Shown here piece by piece: positions 33,955 to 47,800 of a stretch of DNA of 64,000 nt (positions are counted from its first letter, which is position 1; every line of letters begins with the position of its first letter). Location: the NCBI GenBank assembly GCA_035771175.1, contig CM069590.1, forward strand, positions 60,675,997 through 60,739,996, given 5' to 3'. Origin of the DNA: Paratinospora sagittata (Eukaryota > Streptophyta > Magnoliopsida > Ranunculales > Menispermaceae). Both the position numbers and the translations under genes were made by a program. Below the pieces are notes generated by a model. The model was not told where the DNA came from. It worked only from the letters and a program-made list of their open reading frames with translations, and did no database searches.

Positions 33955-36384
33955 ATGAATTCTCTCGCCACCGCCACCACCACCACCACCACCCTCTCCC
34001 AACACCTCCGGCAACCCAACTTCCGTGCCATCGCCAACCATTACGCTTCCCAACTAGAACTCTGCTGCACCCACAGGCCTCCTTCATGCACACTTGCTCG
34101 TTCCGTCCATGCCCACATGATAACCTCCGGCTTCCGCCCTCGCGGCCACATTCTTAATCGTCTCATCGATATCTACTGCAAGTCCGGCGACCTTGTCTTC
34201 GCACGCCACCTGTTTGACAAAATTCCCCAACCAGATATCGTCGCAAGAACCACTCTCATTGCGGCTTACTCCAATGTTGGGGACACTAAGCTTGCCCGCG
34301 AGATATTCGATGAAACGCCCTTAAGTGTCCGCGATACTGTCTCTTATAACGCTATGATTACTGGGTATTCGCATAATGAAGATGGGTTCAATGCGGTTAA
34401 GTTGTATTGCGAGATGAAGCAGGAGCGGTTTCGGCCTGATACGTTTACGTTCAGTAGCGTTCTTAGTGCTCTGGCGCTTGTAAGTGAGGATGAAAGGCAA
34501 TGCCAGCAGTTGCATTGCGAGGTAGTGAAGTTGGGGGCGGAATCTGTTGTTTCTGTGTTGAATGCGCTTATATCTCTTTATGTGAAGTGTGGGTCGTCGT
34601 TGTCTTTGTCAATGGGCGCTGCACGGAAGGTGTTTGATGAAATGCCTCATAGAGATGAGTTGACTTGGACGACTATGATCACGGGTTATGTTAGGAACAA
34701 TGATCTTGATTCTGCTAAAGAGCTTTTTGATGGGATGAAAATTAACTTGCAGGTTGCTTGGAATGCGATAATTTCGGGTTATGTACATCATGGGTGCATT
34801 TTGGAGGCTTTAGATTTGTTTAAGAAAATGCAAGTGGAGGGAATTCAGCTTGATGAGTTCACTTACACTAGCATTCTTAGTGCTTGTGCAAATTCAGGTT
34901 TGGTAAGCCATGGGAAGCAGGTTCATGCTTATATATTGCGTACAGTGGCGAAGCCCACGTCCGAGTTTTCATTCTCTGTGAACAATGCATTGATCACATT
35001 GTACTGGAGATGCAATGAAGTAGATAAGGCGCATGTAATTTTTGATAGGATGCCCGAAAGAGATCTTGTCTCATGGAATGTGATCTTGTCTGGATATGTT
35101 AACTCAGGAAGAATAGCTGATGCTAAAAGATTGTTTGATGAGATGATAGAGAAGAATCTTCTTACATGGACTGTGATGATCTCAGGGTTTGCACAGAATG
35201 GGCTGGGAGAAGAAGCACTGAAGATGTTCATTCAAATGCGAATGGAAGGCCTTGAACCTTGTGATTATGTGTTTGCAGGTGCAATCACAGCCTGCTCAGT
35301 CCTTGGTGCATTGGAGAATGGACGGCAACTCCATGCTCAACTTGTCCGCTTAGGATTTGAATCAAGCCTCTCGGCGGGGAATGCATTGGTGACAATGTAT
35401 GCTAGGTGTGGTGTTGTGGAAGCTGCCCATTTGATGTTCCTCACAATGCCTTTTGTAGATTCTGTTTCGTGGAATGCCATGATTGCTGCTCTTGGGCAGC
35501 ATGGACATGGAGCTCAGGCGCTTGATTTGTTTGATCGAATGTTAAAGGAAAACATTTTACCTGACCAGATAACATTCTTAACGGTTCTTACTGCTTGTAG
35601 CCATGCTGGTCTAGTAAAGGAGGGATGCCAATATTTTGAGTTGATGAATCAAACTTATGGTATAAGCCCAGGTGAAGATCATTATGCCCGTCTTATTGAT
35701 TTGTTATGTCGAGCTGGAAAGATTTCAGAAGCAAAAGATGTCATTGAAACTATGCCTTTTGAGCCCAGTGCACCAGTATGGGAGGCTCTTCTTGCTGGTT
35801 GCCGGATTCATGGGAACATGGACTTGGGGATCCAAGCTGCAGAACGTCTCTTTGAGCTTATTCCACAGCATGATGGGGCTTATGTTCTGCTCTCAAACAT
35901 GTATGCCATGGCCGGTCAGTGGGATGATGTGGCTAAGGTTCGGAAGGTAATGAGAGATCGAGGGGTAAAGAAAGAGCCTGGTTGTAGTTGGATAGAGGTG
36001 GTGAACAAGGTTCATGTATTCTTGGTGGATGATACAGTGCACCCTGAGGTACAAGAGGTATATATTTTCCTGGAGGAGCTAACGGCTAAGATGAAGAAGT
36101 TGGGGTATGTTCCCGACACCCGGTTTGTGTTGCACGATGTGGGATTTGAGCAGAAAGAGTATGGCTTGTCTACTCATAGTGAGAAGTTGGCTGTTGGTTT
36201 TGGACTTTTAAAGCTGCCTCGTGGAGCCACTGTTCGGGTTCTTAAGAACTTGAGGATCTGTGGTGATTGCCACACTGCATTTAAATTCATGTCAAAGGTA
36301 GTTGACAGAGAGATTGTTGTGAGAGATGGGAAGCGGTTTCACCATTTCAGGAATGGTGAATGCTCTTGTGGAAATTATTGGTGA
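33955..36384 (+). CDS. PPR-DYW organelle RNA-editing factor
   Basis: An 809-aa intronless PLS-class pentatricopeptide protein, resembling Arabidopsis At1g25360. The N-terminal ~40 residues are rich in Ser, Thr and Arg with few acids (a Thr run is encoded by an ACC repeat), consistent with an organelle-targeting peptide. PPR motifs run from about 60 to 600 (e.g. [39 protein letters not shown]). The E/E+ region leads to the PG box [11 protein letters not shown]. The C-terminal DYW deaminase domain has HSEKLA and CGDCH, the zinc-binding and catalytic signatures. The last three residues are NYW instead of DYW, a known type of variant. Such proteins select and deaminate specific cytidines in mitochondrial or plastid transcripts; the target cannot be read from the sequence by eye. 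Confidence 0.93.
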   Translation: MNSLATATTTTTTLSQHLRQPNFRAIANHYASQLELCCTHRPPSCTLARSVHAHMITSGFRPRGHILNRLIDIYCKSGDLVFARHLFDKIPQPDIVARTTLIAAYSNVGDTKLAREIFDETPLSVRDTVSYNAMITGYSHNEDGFNAVKLYCEMKQERFRPDTFTFSSVLSALALVSEDERQCQQLHCEVVKLGAESVVSVLNALISLYVKCGSSLSLSMGAARKVFDEMPHRDELTWTTMITGYVRNNDLDSAKELFDGMKINLQVAWNAIISGYVHHGCILEALDLFKKMQVEGIQLDEFTYTSILSACANSGLVSHGKQVHAYILRTVAKPTSEFSFSVNNALITLYWRCNEVDKAHVIFDRMPERDLVSWNVILSGYVNSGRIADAKRLFDEMIEKNLLTWTVMISGFAQNGLGEEALKMFIQMRMEGLEPCDYVFAGAITACSVLGALENGRQLHAQLVRLGFESSLSAGNALVTMYARCGVVEAAHLMFLTMPFVDSVSWNAMIAALGQHGHGAQALDLFDRMLKENILPDQITFLTVLTACSHAGLVKEGCQYFELMNQTYGISPGEDHYARLIDLLCRAGKISEAKDVIETMPFEPSAPVWEALLAGCRIHGNMDLGIQAAERLFELIPQHDGAYVLLSNMYAMAGQWDDVAKVRKVMRDRGVKKEPGCSWIEVVNKVHVFLVDDTVHPEVQEVYIFLEELTAKMKKLGYVPDTRFVLHDVGFEQKEYGLSTHSEKLAVGFGLLKLPRGATVRVLKNLRICGDCHTAFKFMSKVVDREIVVRDGKRFHHFRNGECSCGNYW

Positions 36385-38650
36385 ACAGAGTTCACTAAAA
36401 AAAAAAAGGGGGGGGGGGGGGGGGGTTTAAAGAATGCAGAAGTTTACATTCTCAAACCAAAATACAGCTGAAAGCAATGAAGATAGAGCTCTGAAGGTGC
36501 CAGGTTCCTGCAGGAGAGGACTCTAACTCATGCCAAGTGGCAAAAAAATGCATAAGTTATGGAATGAAATTGGGTTCATACTGGCTGATCTTCTTTTTGT
36601 GGTGGCTATAAGAAATCGGTTTCTTGACCCCATCTTACATGCTGAATAACATCAAAGACATTTTGGATAATTTCAATCCATCGACTCAGCATTAATCCAT
36701 GCTCTGAACGGCCACAGCAAAGCTACCATGGTTGAAGTGATTTTAATTTCACATGAGATGGACTTGGTTTGATGGTTTCTGGAGATTGGTGATGGTAAAC
36801 AACTGAAAAGTTCCATTTATTAGTTCTTTACAAGAATTCCCAATCATTAAGATTTTAGCATTGATACACCTGATGTGAGCCATTAAAAAGGCGGTTACAG
36901 AAGGTATAATTATTGATTTTTTGAGACTCTTGTGAGATTCATGAGCTGATGATCTGGGTTCGATAGATTCTGGAGATTTGATGACTTCTTGGTGATGCTA
37001 AGGGTGAGCCAACCAACTAAAGATGCCCTCTTGATTATTCTCCACAAGAGATCTCTGTAAGGATTTAGAATCTATAATTGAGGCAGTGAACCATAAAGGT
37101 GTATCCGTTTATATTTTTATGACTCCTGTGATGATTACCATTAATTGTCACTCGGTGCAAACTGTATATTGTTGAGACTGTCACCATTGGAATTTGTTTG
37201 GTGGTAGAGTTATTGTATTATTTGGGCAAATTCAATTAACATAAATAAGGTCTTTCGGTAAAGTGATTTTTTTTGGATTGAGCCCTTAGAGTTGTAGCAT
37301 CTTTAGAATGGTCCAAGGGTGACCCTGGATTTCTTATGTTATAAAATCCCAATAGGCAAATCATGGACATAAAATACAGAGCTGTTTTAGCTTTCTTCTT
37401 GCCACAACAGATGGTGATTGATGCTTGTCAGATTCCATAGGCTCATACAATATTACAGAGAGACAGCTGCATGCTGTAAAGGGACTGCAATGAAAAGATA
37501 ATAACAATAATTGGTTGGTTTTCTGTGGTTTATTTTCTGCGGTTCATGGTATTCATAAATCTATAAATCTTTGGGTCTGTCTTCCTGTATGGATTTTTGT
37601 GTGTTACTGTTAACCACATTTCAAGAAAAACCTTGAAAATGACTTCACATACGGGACGACTTTTATGTTTAAGAACATAGTCAAAGAAGCTGGGAAAACA
37701 GAAACTTCCAGATGACTATATTTTCAAGACAGTTACATATTTAGTTGAATTGAATCGAAAAATCAGGAGGCTTGGTGAGGAATGACTGATATTCTTACTA
37801 CTCTTAAATTGGTATATGCATTCTCATGCCTTCAAACAATGATCATAATGGAAGATGATTCTATGAGGTCCATCTTTTATTCCCAAGTGGGCCATCAACA
37901 ATTCTTAATCAGATGGTTCCTTGTGAATCTAGTGGCTAAGATTGTTCAGTGCTAGTGACCTTTGCTCTATCTGTCCTACCTTTCTCAACAGTATTACATC
38001 TCAGAATCTGTTTGTTTCAGAAACAGAACTTCCCAATGACCTCACTTAGTGTTCCATATAATTTTTTTTTTTTTCCAAGAAGAGAAGATGAAATCTTGCC
38101 CACAAAGACTCTCTCTTATCACATTTGGCCCCGCAAAGATCATGCAGCTTTGAGCTCTGATGCCCATTTCTGGAGATGGGCCAACTTGATGTTACAGTTT
38201 GATTTATTTGATGCAATTGTTGTTTGGACAAGTTGACATGGCAATCTCTCCATCGTCAATATGGCAATAACAATCTCACAAAAGTCTGGCACTTCAAGCA
38301 TCATCATTGAAGGGAAATAACATCAGAGCCTCTCAATTGATTTGCTGGTGCAATCTTCCAAACTTCTCCAATTAGGACCTCTACATACAGTTTCTTTGTT
38401 TGTCCAATTCCATCAAGTGATGAGAGAAAAAAATCAGGATTTCATTTTTGTTCTATTTTTTCTGGTTTTGCAATCTGAGCAAAACTGTCATCAGTTATCA
38501 GGTTTGTTTGATTCACAGGACAACATGACTTCCCCTCCATATCATTCATGTCTGTTTCTGCTATGTAGGGAAGTTATCACCCATGTGGCAACTTTCCATT
38601 CTTCGACACTTCTCAGCCTCAAACATGACATCTCTGATACATACAACTAT
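36385..38650. other. Intergenic: PPR 3' flank and aldolase promoter side
   Basis: The stretch begins with an A11-G18 tract (36397-36425) directly after the PPR stop. Short open frames (for example 37949-38236 and 38342-38662) have no recognisable domain. The right part is upstream of the aldolase pseudogene and includes GTTATCAC (I-box-like) and CCATGTGG near 38575. No gene supported. Confidence 0.45.
36397..36425 (+). repeat. A11-G18 homopolymer tract
   Basis: Eleven A residues followed by eighteen G residues, 13 bases after the PPR stop codon. Such a G-run is rare in plant DNA and can form a G-quadruplex; its length in the assembly may be unreliable. Confidence 0.9.
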
Positions 38651-38657
38651 TTGGAAC

Positions 38658-38665
38658 TATAAATA
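38658..38665 (+). promoter_or_regulatory. TATA box of aldolase pseudogene
   Basis: TATAAATA lies 111 bases upstream of the ATG at 38769, the expected place for a highly expressed plant gene. It is intact although the coding region is not. Confidence 0.6.
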
Positions 38666-38768
38666 TAATGAGGAAAGCAAGAAGAGGTTCTGAACAGAGG
38701 CTAAGGAAGCTCTTGAGGGAGAGAACAAAAGAAAGAGAGAACATCAGCAATTCGACCTCTAAGGAAAG

Positions 38769-40372
38769 ATGGCATCAGCATCTCTCCTCAAGTCATCTGT
38801 GGCTCTCGACAAGTCCGAGTGGGTGAAGGGACAGACTCATCGCCAACCTTCTGCTTCGGTTGCACGGTGCAATGCCAAATCTCCCTCCACCCTCACCATC
38901 CGAGCAGGTTCCTATGCAGATGAACTAATCAAGACTGCGGTATGTGTCCTGTGTTTTTAAGACTGGAATTCCTATGGAAGAAGCAGGATTGCATAACTTT
39001 AGGATGCAAGGAACTAACTTATCTTATGGTTTTGTTGATCATATAGAAAACAATTGCATCTCCCGGTAGTGGAATTTTGGCCATGGACTAGTCGAACGCA
39101 ACTTGTGGGAAGCGTCTTGCCTCCATTGGACTTGAAAACACTGAAGTGAATTGTCAGGCTTACAGGACACTACTTGTCACAGCTCCTGGACTTGGCAACT
39201 ACATCTCTGGTGCAATCCTCTTTGAGGAGACACTTTACCAGTCTACAACTGATGGGAGGAAAATGGTTGACGTGCTCGTGGAGCAGAACATCGTCCCTGG
39301 TATCAAAGTCGATAAGGTAACACACAATTACCATGAAATTGGGTCTTCACCTATTCTTCTCCTGGTATTCTAAATGGCTTTGATGGTGAGACTTGAGAGT
39401 ATCATTATGTACTAATGCATTTCATGAGTTCTGCAACAGGGTTTGCTGCCATTAGCTGGTTCCAACGATGAGTCATGGTGCCAGGGACTCGACAGACTTG
39501 CTCCCCGCTCTGCCACTTACTACCAGCAAGGTGCTCGTTTTGCCAAATGGTATGAACATCTTCAGTAAATCAGTACAGTTAGGAACTTCAGCTTCTTGTG
39601 TGTTTATAAGAACTAGTTTTTTGGGTGAAACAGGCCTACAGTGGTGAGCATTCCCAATGGCCCATCGGCTCTGGCTGTGAAGGAAGCAGCCTGGGGTCTT
39701 GCTCGCTATGGCAGCTGAGCTAATTCTGTTGCTTGGTTTTATAGGACAATGGCTTGGCCCCAATTGTGGAGCCAGAGATCCTTCTTGATGGTGAACACAG
39801 CATCGACAGGACTTTTGAGTGGCTCAGAAAGTCTGGGCAGAGGTCTTCTTTTACCTTGCAGAAAACAATGTCATGTTTGAGGGAATACTGCTCAAACCCA
39901 GCATGGTCACTCCAGGAGCCGAGTGCAAGGACAAGGCCACACCGGAACAGGTCGCAGATTACACCCTCAAGCTCCTCCACCGTAGAATCCCCCCGGCCGT
40001 CCCTGGAATCATGGTTAGTCTTTCCTGAAACCTTTCTTTCATATTCTCTAAAAAATACTCAATTCTTGTACTGATTCTATGATTTGGGTGCAGTTTTTGT
40101 CTGGCGGGCAATCTGAAGTTGAAGCCACCCTGAACCTGAATGCAATGAACAAAGCTCCAAATCCATGGCATGTGTCATTCTCATATGCAAGGGCCCTTCA
40201 GAACACTTGCTTGAAGACATGGGGAGGTAGGCCTGAGAATGTGAAGGCAGCTCAGGAGGGCCTGCTAATCCGTGCCCAGGCGAACTCTCTTGCTCAGCTC
40301 GGGAAGTACACCGGCGAGGGCGAGTCCGTGGAGTCCAAGAAAGGGATGTTTGTGAAGGGATATACTTACTGA
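38769..40372 (+). pseudogene. Plastid fructose-bisphosphate aldolase pseudogene
   Basis: A class I aldolase of the chloroplast type (Calvin cycle; cleavage and formation of fructose-1,6-bisphosphate). The plastid N-terminus MASASLLKSSVALDKSEW and transit region are in exon 1 (38769-38939). Exons 2-6 are 39047-39316, 39440-39549, 39634-~39715, 39745-40013 and 40094-40372; the remaining GT-AG introns show it is not a processed copy. Lesions: TAG at 39089-39091 replaces the Glu of ILAMDES beside the catalytic Asp; exon 4 breaks after LARY (TGA 39716-39718), with its last codons, donor and most of the intron lost; one G is missing after 39819 (exon 5 is 269 instead of 270 bases). Downstream frames still read conserved sequence, including the Schiff-base Lys in GILLKPSMV and the end KGYTY. 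Decay is recent. Confidence 0.93.
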
Positions 40373-41800
40373 GATGTTGAACCCAAATCTACAGGTAAAG
40401 ATGATGAAGCAGCAAAACAGGGAATGAGTACCTTGCTGTGCTATATTTGTCCATGGCCAGTGGAACTGTTTTTGATCATTTACTTGTAACTCTACCTAAT
40501 AAGAAATTTTCTTGCAGTGAGTAGTCAGTGTGACTAGTGTATCATATCAGACACTATTACACATCTTTTTTAATTCAAATAGTTTAAAATCATGATATTT
40601 GTCATAGGTTGTTAGCAACTCATTTCTTCCTATGGCCAGATTGAGTAGGTCTTACACGCATATAATGAACTTAAAACCCCTTAATTTTTTTAGTTTTTTA
40701 GTTTCTTTTTTTAGAGTAAACAAACATATTTATTAATAAAACAGTAAAAGGGTTCACAACTAGATAAAGTGCCAGAGGTACTCGACCAATACAGAGAAGA
40801 AAAAACCAAAATAATGCAGAAAACAACCAATCTCCTCGGCAACATCACATCTCACATCAAACAATCATTCCAATTTCCTCAGCAACATCACATCTCACAT
40901 CAAACAATCATTCCAATTTCTAACCCAATGGTTGATGAAATAGTCCCTACTAATTTTATAAGCCAATAACCAAGAACTTATCATTAAAATTATATCATTC
41001 CACACCTCCTCCGCATTCCTAGCAACACCGTCAAAAATATACCAAATCATCTACAGCGTCAAAAATACGATGATTGCATTCCAACCAAATCATCTACAGT
41101 GTTACAAGCAGACCTCATAAATCTAACCAGGCTGCCTTAAATGCCTCGAATATGACTCACCAAGAACTTCTCTCGAGGGAAAGAAAACCCTTTTATTTTA
41201 TCAATTGAAAGCAATATTATTATTATTATTACTATTTTCTAAGAAGAAACAAAATAAAAGCACCAGCAGTACTAGACAAAAACCTTGCCCACAAGAAGCG
41301 AGAAGCAAGATACCCGCGCACTAGAATACACCAAGCAGCAATAAACTCCTGGTTTTGACAGTCTCATTCATCATTGACTCATTTAAACATTCATAAACTA
41401 ACAGAAATAAGCATGGAAGACAAAGATTAATGCCTGATTTCCAGCAAACTGCACCATGGTAACTGCAAATTTGGGTATTAACAGGGAAAACTTACAATGT
41501 ATAGTTTGATTTCACCAACTACATGTGTCAATGGACAACTGGACTTGAGATGAGGTCTTATGTTGATTGCTAATGTTGAGGAAGTAACAAGTTAGCATTA
41601 GTTAAATATCATTTCTCTCATAATGCATCAAAGTTTTCCTTGCTTCACAGGCTATCAATGGTTTGGGATCATTTCATCCTATGATGGTAAGTCCATCATG
41701 TACAGATCTTCCATTTTGAAGGAACTACCCCTTTGACAAGAAAAGAAAATAAAATAAAAATATATATCTCTCATTTATCCATGCCAGTGCCATAAATCAG
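40373..41800. other. Intergenic with LINE tail fragment
   Basis: Holds the 3' flank of the aldolase pseudogene, a minus-strand LINE tail (40740-41170) and an (ATT)n run near 41215. The 3' flank of the minus-strand protease gene is at the right. Confidence 0.5.
40740..41170 (-). mobile_element. LINE 3'-end fragment, minus strand
   Basis: The minus strand reads VWNDIILMISSWLLAYKISR followed by HWVRNWNDCLM. This matches the usual C-terminus of plant LINE ORF2 (isoleucine-rich SSW segment, then VRNW). Frame shifts and stops interrupt it. It contains a 43-bp tandem duplication at about 40838-40923 ('aacatcacatctcacatc'). Confidence 0.6.
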
Positions 41801-44800
41801 TCAGATATCACTCCTACCAGTTTCGTGGCACTCAGAGAGCCACAAGTCTATGTGCTGTATGATCTGCTGCCTCACTTTTTGCACTGCATCAGGGGAGCTG
41901 CAGTTTTCCGCATTTCCTAAGAAATCAAAATATCTGACTTAATTTATATTATCTTACACCAAGTAATAAGATCATGAGAAGGAAAGAGGAGAGGTATTAT
42001 ACCTTCCACACATAAAGGAGACTGCGGACACCCTCTTAGGTCAGTTCCATGGCCACAGTTATGACATGAGATGGTGTAGGAAGGCACTACATAGGTTTAG
42101 AAAAAAAAGATTAGTCACTCCAAGAATCTGGCAGTCAAATAGTATGCAGAATTAAATTCCTCCCGCGCGCCCACCCACCCCTCTACCACCAAAAAATAAA
42201 AAATAAAAATAAAAATAAAAGAAGAAGAAGAAGAAGAAGAAGAAGAAGAAGAAGAAAGTAAAAATAATTTGTTAAAAAAATGATATAAATAAAGTGCCGA
42301 CAGGTAAGTGTGTTTAGAAAAGGCATTATGGACTACATAAAAGTATCAACCAGAACAAAAATGGTTTTCACAGAGCTAGTAAATGTATGATAATGCTAGG
42401 GTAGATTGATAAACAATTCAAGTTTGGGCACAGCTGATAAGCTGAACAGAATCAAGTTATGCACAGGTTAGACAACAAGATGATAAAAGGTGAAGGCAAA
42501 CCCAACACCGCAGTGGAACTCTGCTTTACCAAATATTGACTCTAATGAAAGTAATACTACAAAGCCCCTTCCTAGGTCTAAGAACTCACTATCTGGGGAT
42601 GAAGTTTGCTTGGATGCATGGCGCCAGGGATCCTGTGAGCCATTCGTGAAAATTATCCTTGAACCTGTGCATTACATATGAAGCAGAAAAAAGAAAATCT
42701 GTAAAAAAGCCTTAATTGTGGAGAAAACACAATTTAAAGTATGAATATTCTTAGCATATATTCTACACTGTTGAATTAGATCCATTGCAATATAAGGTCC
42801 TAACCACCAAAAACTGTCTAAAGAAAGCTAGTAGAAGACAGAATAGACATTTCTGCTTTCATTCAAACATAAAAGACTTAAAACAGAGAAATGATGCATA
42901 TAGCAACCAAACTGAAAACTGACACAATTTATAAAATGAATTTCATAATGTCATTCTATATCCCAATAAAATTCTTCACAACAATGACATAGCACAATCA
43001 AAAAGGTTTATCCCCAAACCCAAACTATTGGATCCAACTAAACAGTAAAATTCCATTTGCAGAAAAGTTTCTGTTTTCTAATTTCCATTGTCCTCTAAAC
43101 CACAATCCTACTCTCATTGCAGGGAATTGTATTTGATCCCATTTAACAAGGTTTACACCTATGATTTCTGTACAATCATCCTATATATATCTCATTATGA
43201 CTCCTTTATATGGCGTCAAATTGAAGGATAATTCCATCTGAATGATGAAAAGAGAGAGTTCATACATTGAAATTACTAGAAATTTTCTCTTGAGGATCAT
43301 GACCCATTTAAGGATCACAGTTTCCTTTCTGTAAATCTCACCATAGTGCAAATGACCATATTAGTATGTTTTACACCAAATGATTGAGGCAATTATTGAA
43401 GATCTTAACATGCCAGTCTAGCAGTCAAATTATCTAATTAAACAACACATTCCTCTTTCCCAGATTGAGTAGAAGACCTGGCATGGCTTGAGAAGGACAT
43501 AAAGGACACCTAAGAAACCTTAATTGGATATAATATGCATCCATGAACACAACAAATTCATCCACAAATTGAATGTATGCAAAATTTCCCACTTAGAAAC
43601 CAGCAAAGCCTCTTATTGCAAAATCATGATCATATGCCCCAAAGTCAAAAACAAGTGAGGGTCCCCTTGTCTAATAACCATTAACCTACACACCAAGGAC
43701 TGATTAAAAAAGCACAATGATCCCACAAAACAGTTACTGACACTGGCACCACATAAAGCTTGGGATGAAGCTGGCTCCCGGTGATAATCTTCTCCCCCAA
43801 AGGAGATTCTTACTCTTGAAGGTGACTGAAAAAGAAAGGATAAGAAAAGAAATGGGAGAGGGGGGAGATAGGTGATAAGCTTGCCAATCAGCAATTGAGA
43901 CTCTATTTTCCAGTATCAGAATCAAATTGAAGAGAAACCAATATTGCTTGGATATGAAAATCATCTAGTAGTAATAAAATTTATAACAATAAAACTATGA
44001 TGCTTGAACTAAATTTAGAAAGGAAGAGAGTAGAAGAGGCTACAGCACAGACCAGCAATTCCTGTGCCTCCATAGTAGATGTTTGTTGCATCCACGTCAG
44101 GATAAATGCCTTCTCCAAAAACATTCTTGCACAGGTCTAAATGGTATCTGAAAAATATTCAGAAAATAGATATGAGTAGTGAGTACAGATGATTCGCAGC
44201 CAGGTAAAACTAAGATAAGGGATTGCTATCTCCTTATTTAAGTGATATACAAAATATTATATGGAGTTCAACTGTGTCAAGAACCTTCATGAGCTACCTA
44301 GCATTTGGTCATACAAAGTACAAAACAGATCAAGTTTACTTGATATGAGAAGTAACCCAAAGAACTCAGAAGCTAAGCAGAAGACATGCCTTGTGTCAAC
44401 CTTTGAAGAGCGAATGCTATCGTTAGATGGGGCAACCTGGAAATAAGCAACCTCAGTACAGACTTGGAACCACCATAACCGGTCACTACTGTTTTCAGTG
44501 ATTGCAGTTTTCTTTAACTGTTGCTGATCATACGTTCGAACATCAACACCATAACTTCCAAGATAATAATCTTTTACATAGCTGGCATACGCATTCTGCA
44601 TAAATCATTAAAATTAGTAAATTTCTTTACCCAAAATAAGAATATGACTTAGTTTGTGAATTTTGTTTTTTACCCAAAACTAAGTACCATATGACTTAGT
44701 TTGTGAAGACCATGGTAATCATGGTTCAAAAATATCCAAAAGGTAGAAAATAAACTACATCAATGAAATATCCCTATGTATTGGTATGATCAGGGGTAAC

Positions 44801-47800
44801 TAGTCAAGACAGATTTTCAATTTAACAAACATGAATTGATATATTATTTGAATGGTTTTTCACAATATTGTCTACAGAACATCAAAGGGAGATCTTGTAT
44901 TATTGAAGGGTTTCCTTTTTTAATCTCATCTTCTTCTTATTAAGAATTTTTTAATTGGCATAAATATAAATAACGTGATTGCTTTGGTGCAATTAGTAAA
45001 TTATCTTGTGGTAACAAATGTTAGAACATCGCATCCTAGTCAATGAACAATGCACAGCTCCCTTCCCTCAATAAAAGCTTTGGTTGCTTATGATCTTTTG
45101 AGGTATGCAACTCTGGACATTAAGGTGGTTGTTGCAACTTGCATGTGCGAAACCACAAGAAGTACAACACAATTTCAATTTTTGACTCTTCAAAGTCAAT
45201 TTCTTCAAGCTGATAAGAATGATGTGGATAAGTCCAAACAATTTTTAGTGTTATATTTAAATTAAATTACTTGTCTTAGTTTAAGATAAAATCCAATTTA
45301 GTTGTTTATATCCAATTAAAGTATAAACTCATACTACTAGTGGAAGCTTTTTTTTGTTTGGAAGTCTATAAATAGGTGTGTCATGCAATTTTAGGGCACT
45401 TTATTGAAATGAATGACAAGTACAGATTTCTTCACTTCTACTATTGATTCCTATTCTTCTTTCTTTTTTTCTTGGCCTAGTCACAAGTCAACATTGAACA
45501 AGGTCAAAGGCTAAAAGGGTAAATGCACTAGAATGCTTTGAGACAGTTCAAATGCTTGATGAGCAAGAGGAAGACTAAAATAATGTATCTGGGTGGCAGT
45601 AGAAAGATTTACATAATGTCCAACAAGAAGTGTTGACACTAGAATCAATTGTATGGAATATTAAATTTAATGCTATATGACCCAAAGAGTGAAATAAGAA
45701 CTATAAGTTGGTAAAGAAATATATGATAATGGCTCAAATGCAATAAACAAAGGGGCAGCTTGGTGCATGAAGCTCCCGCCTATGCATTCCGAGGGAGGGT
45801 CAAACCAATTTTTTGGTCTATTGCATGCAGCTTTACCCTGCATCGCAAGAAGCTGTTTTCATGACTTGAACCCATGACTACCTAGTCACACGGTAACAAC
45901 TCTTACCAATGTGCCCAAGGCTCTCCTTCATTCAAATGCAAGGGATCAATGAATACAGCATTTCATTAAAGTAGGGAATACAAGTATCACAGTAAGCTCA
46001 AAGGTTCCAGTCTCATCAGGGTTTACAAACCTCATCTGAGACCAATAAAGATTCACAACCTGTGATGTTATATTTTCTGATGGCTGATCTCAAATGGAAT
46101 AGAAATAAATTACTAATAATGGAAGAGTTTGCTTCCTTTATGGACATTGTTGTATATTCTACTCATAGATAAGTAAATAGAAACCATGAGAGGAGCGTAC
46201 CACCAAATCATTTCCAGCTTTCTTTGCTTCAACAACAGGTGAACAAAGTTTATCTGGGTTCCCATATTGGAACTGAAAATATTGAGAACATGTAAGCTTT
46301 GAGTTTCACAAATACATATTGGAAGACATAAATTAGACTAATTGATAATCCATCCATACCGCTATAACTGCAGCATCAGCCAGAAAATACAGAAAATCAC
46401 CATCATTTTTGAGCTGCAAAAGCAGATAATGAATTCATGCACATCTAAAGATTTGAGCAGCAAGATAAAATGGACTGCATCATAAAAAATAAAATAAAAA
46501 TATGATACATTGTCATATGGAATCTATTTACCAAAAACAAAAAGAAAGTTGTGACTGAATATGCTTGAAGCAAAGCAAACCGGCGAATACCAACATAATA
46601 AACCACACTCTTACTTTGAGCATCCAATGACTTGTAAATAACAGCATTATGCCTTTGCCCTTACATTATTTGCTAAACCAAAAAATTACTGGTGGGCTTG
46701 ACTGCCACAAGGTCCATCAGAAATGAATGAACCACAGATTGCATATATTTTACAATCTAAAGATTTTTTGAAGATCTTTTCAATTATATTTTACTTATCA
46801 ATATATCAAGACATAAAGAAGATGCCAGGTGGCTTACCCTCCCTAGGCATCATCCACACAATAAAAATTAAATAGTTACATAGTATAAATATTATAAATA
46901 TAGATGATATAATATAATAGAACATAAATTATAGATAATATAATACAATAAATTATATTATAGATATAATACGCCAATAAACAATTAAATATAGCATTAT
47001 TGGATCAAAAAAATCACAAATAGCATTAACTAATACCTTTTGATATATTTGAGACTTATGTTAATGAGTAGGTCATGGTGAAAGTTATTCCATTATGACC
47101 TAGAGTTCACAGATTTGAATATAAAAACAACTTCCCCATAATGCAAGAGTAAAGTTGCATACATCAAACTTTCAGTAAACCTTGTAACAAAAGAAGCATC
47201 ATGCACTAAGTATGCATTTTTATTGGAAACCTATGTTGATTGAAAATACAGTTAATTTCCTTCTTCTTCTTCTTCTTCTTCTTTTTTTTTTTTTTTTTTT
47301 TTTCTTCTAGTCAATGTTGAGGTCTTTATATCTTTTTTTTTTCTCTTTCTCTAGTGACTCTTTAGTTTCTACCAATTTTCACGAGAATGAGCTTCATTTT
47401 CAAATATCTGCTGTCCTTAAGAACATTGCCTAAAAGAAATCAAACTTAATATCAACTTTCTACAATTCAATCATTTAAAAAAGTGAAAATGCCATTAGAT
47501 ATTTTGAATTTAGTTAAATTGATGAGTTTTACTTAACAAGCTAAAAAGAATAGCATTCCCCACAATAACAACAGAAAAATTTCATATTGCACTTACACCC
47601 CATATTTTGCTAGATCAATCTAAAGCAAATCTTCACAAGAAAAAAAGATGAGTTTTACTTTTACCTCAGCTGCACCAAACAAAGCCTTCACAGAATTTTT
47701 ATCTGACACAAGCTTTTCTTCCACAAGTTTAGTAATTTCTTGTAATGCAGCTTTACAGTCAGGACCAGCGGATTCTCCAATCTGTTGTAAGAATAAGAAT

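Noticed and set aside
38769..38960. Reading the aldolase exon 1 as a short functional peptide gene
   Set aside because: It is exon 1 plus intron read-through of a plastid aldolase gene; the splice donor at 38940 and downstream exons are clear.
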